A stretch of DNA of 8,013 bases, taken from assembly GCA_025054735.1 (NCBI GenBank), contig JANWZG010000160.1, positions 1 through 8,013 on the forward strand, in the 5' to 3' direction. The translations under genes and the position numbers were made by a program. Below the pieces are notes generated by a model, which saw nothing but the letters and a program-made list of their open reading frames with translations, was not told the origin of the DNA and did not search any database. The stretch comes from Cyanobacteriota bacterium (GTDB lineage Bacteria > Cyanobacteriota > Cyanobacteriia > SKYG9). This document shows positions 1 to 5,009 of the stretch, piece after piece; the first letter of the stretch is position 1; each line of letters starts with the position of its first letter.

Positions 1-4
1 CGAG

Positions 5-58
5 TAACCCTATGCCTGTACCCACCGAACGCGAGATGACCACTATGGCACAGGGTTA
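5..58. repeat. Imperfect inverted repeat downstream of ndhD (12-bp arms)
   Basis: Arms TAACCCTATGCC (5-16) and GGCACAGGGTTA (47-58) are complementary at 11 of 12 positions. The single mismatch becomes a U-G pair in an RNA read from the minus strand, the strand of ndhD. The loop is 30 nt. The left end of the element is 16 bp past the ndhD stop, so it could stabilise or end the ndhF-ndhD transcript. No U-tract follows on either strand, so it is not a textbook intrinsic terminator. The window edge hides what lies beyond. Confidence 0.5.
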
Positions 59-74
59 TCCAATTTATCGAGCA

Positions 75-1700
75 CTATTTGTCAGACGATAGATTGTCAG
101 ACGATAGAGTAGTGGCGATTGTAGGTATCGTCGCTCCATTACCCGCAGGCTGCGAAGCCAAAGGCTTACCATTGTTTTGCACTACAGTTGCCACTGCTGA
201 CTGTAGCTTTGCCGTAACTTGGTTGGTCTTACTGTCGTAGAGTTGGGTCAACAGCTTGGGATAGAAGCCAATGCCGATGATAGGTACCAATAAACAGGCA
301 ATGATGAACACCTCACGAGGTTCAGCATCCACCAAATTTTGGTGAGACACTAGCTCCTTATTTTCTGGGCCGTAGAAAATCTCTCGCAGCATGGACAACA
401 GATATATAGGTGTGAGAATCACCCCTACGGCGGCCAGGATAATCACGACTAGCTTAAAGGTGGGGCTAAAGGCACTGCTATTGGCAAACCCCACAAACAC
501 CATTAGTTCTGCTACGAATCCGCTCATGCCGGGAAGTGCTAAGGAAGCCAGAGAACATGCAGTGAACATTGAGAAAATTTTAGGCATCTTTTTCCCTACC
601 CCACCCATCTCATCCAGCATAAGGGTATGGGTACGATCGTAGGTCGCCCCCACTAAAAAGAACAAGCTAGCCCCAATTAGTCCATGGGAAACCATTTGCA
701 GCACAGCCCCACTCAACCCCAGGTTAGTAAAGGAGGCAATGCCAATCAACACAAAGCCCATGTGAGAAATGGAGGAATAGGCAATTTTGCGCTTTAAGTT
801 CCGCTGGGCAAAGGATGTTAGGGCCGCATAAATAATGTTAACCACGCCTAGGATTACCAAGGCTGGAGCAACAATTGCATGGGCAAGGGGCAGCATTTCA
901 GCATTCATGCGTATCAATGCATAGCCACCCATCTTCAGCAGAATGCCTGCCAGTAACATGTGTACCGGAGCCGTAGCTTCGCCATGGGCATCGGGTAGCC
1001 AAGTATGCAGGGGAATGATGGGTAATTTCACGCCATAGGCGATGATGAAACAGGCATACATCCACAATTGAAACACTATGGGGAAATCCTTGTTCATCAG
1101 CGATCGCATGTCAAATGTGACATTATCCCCATAGAAAGCCATCGCTAAGCCTGCCGCCAGAATAAACAGCGAGCTGCCCGCTGTGTATAGAATGAACTTC
1201 GTAGCGGCATACTGACGCTTGTAGCCACCCCAGATTGACAGCAGTAAATAGACAGGAATTAACTCCAACTCCCACATGAGGAAGAACAGCAGCATATCCT
1301 GCACAGCGAACACGCCTATTTGCCCGCCGTACATTGCCAGCATGAGGAAGTAGAACAGCTTGGGCTTGAGGGTTACTGGCCAAGAGGCCAAAATCGCCAA
1401 GGTAGTGATAAAACCCGTCAGTAAGATTAAGGGCATAGACAAGCCATCAGCCCCAACTGACCACTTTAAGTCTAACGACGGCACCCAGTTGTAGCTCTCT
1501 ACGAGTTGCAGGTCTGGGTTAGCAAAGTCGTACTGGGTGTAAAAAGCGTAGACAATTAAGGCAAAGTCAATCAGACCGATCGCTAGAGAGTACCAGCGCA
1601 CTGTCTTGCCATCTTTGTCGGGGATCAAGGGAATAGCCAAGGCTGCCACGATCGGGAAAACAATAATGGTAGACAACCAGGGAAAAGAAGCATTATCCAT
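75..1700 (-). CDS. ndhD1: NAD(P)H-quinone oxidoreductase chain 4 (NdhD1), NDH-1L proton-pumping subunit
   Basis: This is a 541-residue polytopic membrane protein of the NuoM/NdhD family, expected to have about 14 helices in the thylakoid membrane, where it pumps protons as part of the distal NDH-1 arm. Visible family signatures are MWELELIP (142-149), PLHTWLPDAHGEATAP (230-245), LLKMGGYALIR (254-264) and NLKRKIAYSSISHMG (301-315). Charged residues match the E. coli NuoM proton-path set by position and spacing: E144, K225, K256 and E398. The ATG at 1698-1700 gives the usual N-terminus (MDNASFPWLSTIIVFPIVAAL); no strong Shine-Dalgarno precedes it. It lies 36 bp after ndhF, so the two are probably one transcript with linked translation. 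The D1 rather than D3/D4 assignment rests on pairing with an NdhF1-type gene and is inference. The tail after about residue 500 is polar and low in conservation, and ends in a duplicated LSSD(N/K) motif. Confidence 0.96.
   Translation of the reverse strand: MDNASFPWLSTIIVFPIVAALAIPLIPDKDGKTVRWYSLAIGLIDFALIVYAFYTQYDFANPDLQLVESYNWVPSLDLKWSVGADGLSMPLILLTGFITTLAILASWPVTLKPKLFYFLMLAMYGGQIGVFAVQDMLLFFLMWELELIPVYLLLSIWGGYKRQYAATKFILYTAGSSLFILAAGLAMAFYGDNVTFDMRSLMNKDFPIVFQLWMYACFIIAYGVKLPIIPLHTWLPDAHGEATAPVHMLLAGILLKMGGYALIRMNAEMLPLAHAIVAPALVILGVVNIIYAALTSFAQRNLKRKIAYSSISHMGFVLIGIASFTNLGLSGAVLQMVSHGLIGASLFFLVGATYDRTHTLMLDEMGGVGKKMPKIFSMFTACSLASLALPGMSGFVAELMVFVGFANSSAFSPTFKLVVIILAAVGVILTPIYLLSMLREIFYGPENKELVSHQNLVDAEPREVFIIACLLVPIIGIGFYPKLLTQLYDSKTNQVTAKLQSAVATVVQNNGKPLASQPAGNGATIPTIATTLSSDNLSSDK
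79..108 (-). repeat. Perfect 15-bp tandem duplication in the 3' end of ndhD
   Basis: The + strand reads TTGTCAGACGATAGA twice in a row (79-93 and 94-108). The unit is a multiple of three, so it adds five in-frame residues and encodes LSSDN followed by LSSDK at the extreme C-terminus of NdhD. The stop codon (75-77) follows one lysine codon fragment later. Replication slippage is the simplest origin (inference). Confidence 0.9.
1100..1107. repeat. HIP1 octamer GCGATCGC inside ndhD
   Basis: A perfect palindromic GCGATCGC. Highly iterated palindrome 1 is abundant across many cyanobacterial genomes and supports the taxonomic reading. No gene-specific role is implied. Confidence 0.9.
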
Positions 1701-1736
1701 GTTCGTTATCTGTTACTCGTTATTTGCTGTTTGTCC
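1701..1736 (-). repeat. ndhF-ndhD spacer with two imperfect direct repeats
   Basis: The 36 bp between the ndhF stop and the ndhD start contains TCGTTATCTGTT (1703-1714) and TCGTTATTTGCTGTT (1717-1731) on the + strand, differing by a small insertion and a substitution. The spacer carries no hairpin or U-run, which fits continuous transcription through both genes. It offers no obvious ribosome-binding site for ndhD. Confidence 0.5.
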
Positions 1737-3812
1737 TTAAGCAATACCAGAGATGACCACTAATCCCAGCACAGCCCCAAAAATGATCAAGGCGTAGAAT
1801 TGAGCACGCCCATTCTCAAAATATTTCAAGGCTTCACCGCTTACCAAGGTGACCAAACCAGCTAGGTTAACCACGCCATCCACAATCTTCACGTCAACTT
1901 CCAACACCTGTCGGGCCAGACGACGGCTACCCTTGACAAACACAGCATCATAGATGTCGTCGATATACCACTTGTTAAAGGACAGGTTATAGAGCGGCTG
2001 AATTTGCTTGGCAACCTTCGCAGGGTCGATTTTGTGACTTAGGTACATCAGCGATGCTAAGGTGATGCCAATTAGGCCAATACCAACGGAGCTACCTGCC
2101 ATTACTAGAAACTCCATCATTTCCTCCGCAGGCAGGCTATGGAACCCCTCAACCACTTCCACAACTTCACCCGGCGGATGGACAAACGCTTCAAAGTAGT
2201 TAGCAAAGGGTGTACCCACTAGCCCAATGAATATCGATGGAATTGCTAGCAACACTAGCGGCAGTGTCATGGAGATAGGGGATTCGTGGGGTTTGTCACT
2301 GTGATGGTGGCCATCATGGCTATCATGACCGTGATTGCCTAACTCTGCAGCGTGCATGGCACCCGGCCCTAGGGAAGCACCTGCCAGCACTAACTGTTCT
2401 CGCCGAATGGTTTCGAGCAAATCTGCATTCTTACCCCGAAACTCACCTTCAAAGGTATTGAAGTAGATACGGAACATGTAGAAAGCAGTCATGCCAGCGG
2501 TTAGCCAGCCTACAATCCACAGAGCGGGATTAGCCACAAAAGCGGCTCCTAGGATTTCGTCCTTCGACCAGAAGCCAGAAAAAGGTGGAATTCCAGAAAT
2601 GGCCAACACTCCCACAAAAAAGGTGATGGCTGTAATGGGCATGTACTTCCGCAAGCCTCCCATCAGGCGCATATCCTGGGCATAGGCGGGGTTATGACCA
2701 ACAACAGCTTCCATCCCATGAATTACAGAGCCGGATCCTAGAAACATCATGGCCTTGAAGTAGGCATGGGTCATCAGGTGAAACAGACCAGCACTATAGG
2801 CACCGACACCCATTGCCATGACCATGTAGCCCAACTGAGACATGGTGGAGTAGGCTAAACCTTTTTTGATATCGTTTTGGGTGATGGCGATCGTTGCCCC
2901 CAGGAACGCAGTGAATGCCCCTGTCCATGCCACCACATCCATAGCCACAGGAATATGCTCAAACACCGGGAACATTCGTGCCAATAGGAACACACCTGCT
3001 GCCACCATTGTTGCTGCGTGGATGAGGGCAGAGATAGGTGTCGGGCCTTCCATGGCATCTGGCAACCAAACATGGAGAGGGAACTGGGCAGACTTAGCCA
3101 CTGGGCCAAGGAAAACAAGTATGGCAAACAAGGCTGCTAGGAAGCTACTGAGAGTACCTGTTTCTACCAAGTGCTGAAGGCGATCGCCAATGGTCTCAAA
3201 CTCAAAGCTCCCGGTTGCCCAAAACAGACCTAGGATGCCCAGTAACAGACCAAAGTCACCAACGCGGTTGGTCACAAACGCCTTCTGACAGGCTTCTGCT
3301 GCGGGCTTGCGATCGTACCAGAAGCCAATCAGCAGGTAGGAACACATGCCCACCAATTCCCAAAACACATAGATCTGCACCAAGTTAACGCTGATGACCA
3401 GCCCTAGCATGGAGGAGCTAAACAGGCTAAGGTAGGCATAGAATCTCACATAGCCAGGGTCATGAGCCATGTAGCCATCGGTGTAGATCATGACTAAAAA
3501 GGCCACCGTTGTAACAATCACCAGCATCACCGCAGTCAGGTGATCAATGGTATAGCCCATTGTCAAGTGAAAATTTCCAGCCGCAGCCCACTCAATTAGT
3601 CGTGTGTAGGACTCGTGCCCCTGAATCTGGCTCCAAAGGATGCCGAAGGATAAGACCATCGCAACTCCCAGGAGGGAGACGATAAAAACGGAGGCTAGGT
3701 TACGAACCCGGTTGACAGCAGCATTGAAGGAAATCAACCCTGTGCCCACGATCGTCGCCCCTACAAGAGGCAACACCGGAATCAGCCATGCATATTGATA
3801 CAAAGGATCCAT
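1737..3812 (-). CDS. ndhF1: NAD(P)H-quinone oxidoreductase chain 5 (NdhF1), NDH-1L proton-pumping subunit
   Basis: This is the most distal antiporter-like subunit of NDH-1L (NuoL family, about 16 thylakoid membrane helices plus a C-terminal lateral helix). From the ATG at 3810-3812 it has 691 residues, close to the usual NdhF1 length. The N-terminal MDPLYQYAWLIPVLPLVGA and the C-terminal NGRAQFYALIIFGAVLGLV are typical of NdhF1. Charged residues known from NuoL are present: E152 in FWELVG, D186, K240 in GPVAKSAQFP, H265 in ALIHAATM, H345/H349/K353, and K417 in SGFWSKDE. A histidine-rich linker lies at about 494-509, before ESPISMTLPL. An in-frame ATG at 3825-3827 would add five residues (MLGEV), but the AGGTGA at 3817-3822 sits inside that extension at ribosome-binding distance from 3812, and the shorter N-terminus matches the family. 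It is probably co-transcribed with ndhD1. Confidence 0.96.
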   Translation of the reverse strand: MDPLYQYAWLIPVLPLVGATIVGTGLISFNAAVNRVRNLASVFIVSLLGVAMVLSFGILWSQIQGHESYTRLIEWAAAGNFHLTMGYTIDHLTAVMLVIVTTVAFLVMIYTDGYMAHDPGYVRFYAYLSLFSSSMLGLVISVNLVQIYVFWELVGMCSYLLIGFWYDRKPAAEACQKAFVTNRVGDFGLLLGILGLFWATGSFEFETIGDRLQHLVETGTLSSFLAALFAILVFLGPVAKSAQFPLHVWLPDAMEGPTPISALIHAATMVAAGVFLLARMFPVFEHIPVAMDVVAWTGAFTAFLGATIAITQNDIKKGLAYSTMSQLGYMVMAMGVGAYSAGLFHLMTHAYFKAMMFLGSGSVIHGMEAVVGHNPAYAQDMRLMGGLRKYMPITAITFFVGVLAISGIPPFSGFWSKDEILGAAFVANPALWIVGWLTAGMTAFYMFRIYFNTFEGEFRGKNADLLETIRREQLVLAGASLGPGAMHAAELGNHGHDSHDGHHHSDKPHESPISMTLPLVLLAIPSIFIGLVGTPFANYFEAFVHPPGEVVEVVEGFHSLPAEEMMEFLVMAGSSVGIGLIGITLASLMYLSHKIDPAKVAKQIQPLYNLSFNKWYIDDIYDAVFVKGSRRLARQVLEVDVKIVDGVVNLAGLVTLVSGEALKYFENGRAQFYALIIFGAVLGLVVISGIA
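3180..3187. repeat. HIP1 octamer inside ndhF
   Basis: A second perfect GCGATCGC, in the part of ndhF encoding the ETIGDRLQ segment. Confidence 0.9.
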
Positions 3813-3816
3813 TACT

Positions 3817-3822
3817 TCACCT
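3817..3822 (-). promoter_or_regulatory. Ribosome-binding site of ndhF (AGGTGA)
   Basis: AGGTGA on the minus strand is complementary to the 16S rRNA 3' end and is separated by AGTA from the ATG at 3812. It supports this ATG over the in-frame ATG 15 bp upstream at 3827, which has no purine-rich site before it. Confidence 0.6.
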
Positions 3823-3871
3823 AACATTTGGCGTATTCTGACAATTGACTTAGGTCACTAGCATCGGTACT

Positions 3872-3885
3872 GTAGCCAAGCATAC
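3872..3885. promoter_or_regulatory. NtcA-like palindrome GTA-N8-TAC upstream of ndhF
   Basis: GTAGCCAAGCATAC fits the core NtcA consensus and lies 60 bp before the ndhF start. NtcA is the global nitrogen regulator of cyanobacteria. No TAN3T -10 box lies 20-24 bp downstream on the minus strand, so it does not form a standard NtcA-activated promoter. With only six fixed bases, a chance match in a region of this size has a probability near 0.1. Confidence 0.2.
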
Positions 3886-3953
3886 TCTATTCTAAGGAAT
3901 GAGTAACTATGCTTAGGCAAATACCCGTGCACCAACAGGCAGTTTATCGATAG

Positions 3954-3969
3954 AACGTTAAAACGTTAA
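3954..3969. repeat. Tandem AACGTTAA x2
   Basis: Two exact adjacent copies of AACGTTAA (3954-3961, 3962-3969), each with a palindromic AACGTT core. They directly abut the 19-bp repeat tract to the right. Confidence 0.75.
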
Positions 3970-3978
3970 ATTGTTAGC

Positions 3979-4016
3979 GGACTTGTTATCGGCAATAGAA
4001 CTTGTTATTGGCAACA
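3979..4016. repeat. Imperfect 19-bp tandem repeat upstream of ndhF
   Basis: Units 3979-3997 and 3998-4016 share the core ACTTGTTAT(C/T)GGCAA(T/C)A and differ at three positions. A partial third match, TTGTTAGCGG, precedes them at 3971-3980. This resembles the short tandemly repeated sequences found between genes in filamentous cyanobacteria. Function unknown. Confidence 0.7.
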
Positions 4017-4298
4017 GATTGATTGCGAATTTATCAATACGCAGTAATACAGCAATAGTTTGGATCAGGTTTTGCGCAAAGTTAACCTTCTTAAACTTTT
4101 TGCAAGCATGTACCGTTACGATCGTAAACGTCAGTCCACAAAATCACTACTGGAACTGGTTAATCACCTTACCCACAAAATCTAGATCCAGGTAGAGTGT
4201 ATAGCTCCAGTTGCTGCTATGCGGTAACCTAGCAAACCTATTAAGTTAAATTCGTAACTGGTTTAGGAGTCTAGTTCAACTCGTTCAAACATGTTGTC

Positions 4299-4880
4299 TT
4301 AATCACAGCCCAGAGTATCACGGGTGTTGCGCCCAGTAACCGGGTTTTTGCCCTGGGCAGACTGGCAAAGTAAGTTTAAGGCATCGCGGCGAATTTCGAT
4401 GTCGGTAAAATCCGCACCAGTGATCGTTGCGCCATTGAACTTGGCATTAAACGCAAACGCCCCCTCAAGAATGGCATTCGTCAAGTTTGCGCCGCTTAGA
4501 CGGGCTGTGTCTAACGTAGCATTGCTCAGATTGGCTCCTTCTAGGTTGGCATTCTCCAAGTTAGCACCGAAAAAACTTACTCCTCGCAAATCACAGTGAC
4601 TCAGGTTGCTGCCGCGAAGATTAGCCTTAGTAAAGCTAGAGTCAACAAGTACACGCCCAGAAAAATCAACACCAACTAGAAACTCTTTGTTGTAGTCTTC
4701 TGCTAGGGCAGGGGCGATCGTTACTCCTGACACCGCGCCCCAGAGGACAACGATGGATAACACAGCTAGTAACCAGTTCAACACCTGGCAGAAACCATTC
4801 AATGAGACAAGCTTCTGACAGCCGTAGGTATCGCGCTTAGTCATATCCCTCTTGGAACAGTACTCAACCCGATTTTCCAT
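4299..4880 (-). CDS. Secreted pentapeptide-repeat protein, probable thylakoid-lumen protein
   Basis: The 193-residue product has three parts. Residues 1-60 are a charged N-region, a hydrophobic core at about 35-58 (LNWLLAVLSIVVLWGAVSG) and an ALA-ED cleavage site after residue 60, so export is predicted, probably by Sec (no twin arginine). Residues about 71-161 are some 18 pentapeptides of the A(N/D)LXX type (for example ANLEGANLSNATL), expected to form a right-handed quadrilateral beta-helix. The C-terminus, LLCQSAQGKNPVTGRNTRDTLGCD, carries two cysteines (C172, C192). This last motif recalls plant thylakoid-lumen pentapeptide proteins such as TL17 and cyanobacterial lumenal Rfr proteins (from memory, not a search). 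Molecular role unknown. M13 (4842-4844) is a possible alternative start that would leave a shorter signal peptide; a GAGGG lies only 2 nt before it. It is separated by 471 bp from ndhF and 129 bp from the RNB gene. Confidence 0.88.
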   Translation of the reverse strand: MENRVEYCSKRDMTKRDTYGCQKLVSLNGFCQVLNWLLAVLSIVVLWGAVSGVTIAPALAEDYNKEFLVGVDFSGRVLVDSSFTKANLRGSNLSHCDLRGVSFFGANLENANLEGANLSNATLDTARLSGANLTNAILEGAFAFNAKFNGATITGADFTDIEIRRDALNLLCQSAQGKNPVTGRNTRDTLGCD

Positions 4881-5009
4881 TCAAGCATGTTCCCTTCCCA
4901 TCATTGCCCAGTGTCTCAAAACGTAATTAAACCCCGCATAAAGCATAAGCAGTATCAACACCCATCCCCTTTCACCTGCTACACGCCACTAGACACTCCA
5001 TACGTTTGT
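4881..5009. other. Spacer upstream of the pentapeptide gene
   Basis: These 129 bp separate the RNB stop from the pentapeptide start. A minus-strand TTGATA (near -35 consensus) is present, but no well-spaced -10 box follows. A 6-bp inverted repeat TAGACA/TGTCTA (4990-4995/5007-5012) spans the RNB stop codon without a U-run. The pentapeptide gene may have its own promoter here, but I cannot place it. Confidence 0.35.

Larger units (their letters stand above)
3828..4298. other. 471-bp intergenic region upstream of ndhF; probable promoter and leader
   Basis: No convincing protein gene is present on either strand, and composition is more A+T-rich than the flanking genes. It should hold the end of the pentapeptide transcript and the promoter of ndhF-ndhD. 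A weak minus-strand promoter candidate is TAGAAT (3889-3894) with TTGCCT upstream (3915-3920), but the 20-bp spacing is too long to trust. Other visible items are an NtcA-like palindrome (3872-3885), two adjacent tandem repeats (3954-4016), and a 10-bp direct repeat CCACAAAATC (4136-4145 and 4173-4182). No hairpin with a U-run was found after the pentapeptide stop. A small RNA cannot be excluded. Confidence 0.6.

Noticed and set aside
391..3177. Several open frames opposite to or out of phase with ndhD and ndhF
   Set aside because: They are shadows of two strongly recognisable genes and show none of their own motifs.
4081..4109. Very short minus-strand frame (MLAKSLRRLTLRKT)
   Set aside because: Only 14 codons, no ribosome-binding site and no match to known tiny photosystem proteins.
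3971..4195. Plus-strand 74-codon open frame starting with TTG in the ndhF upstream region
   Set aside because: It starts inside the repeat tract, has no ribosome-binding site, and the peptide shows no domain, signal or composition typical of a real protein.
4299..4880. Pentapeptide protein as a Qnr-type gyrase-protecting factor
   Set aside because: It has an export signal and a lumen-type C-terminal cap, and lacks the length and dimer module of Qnr proteins.
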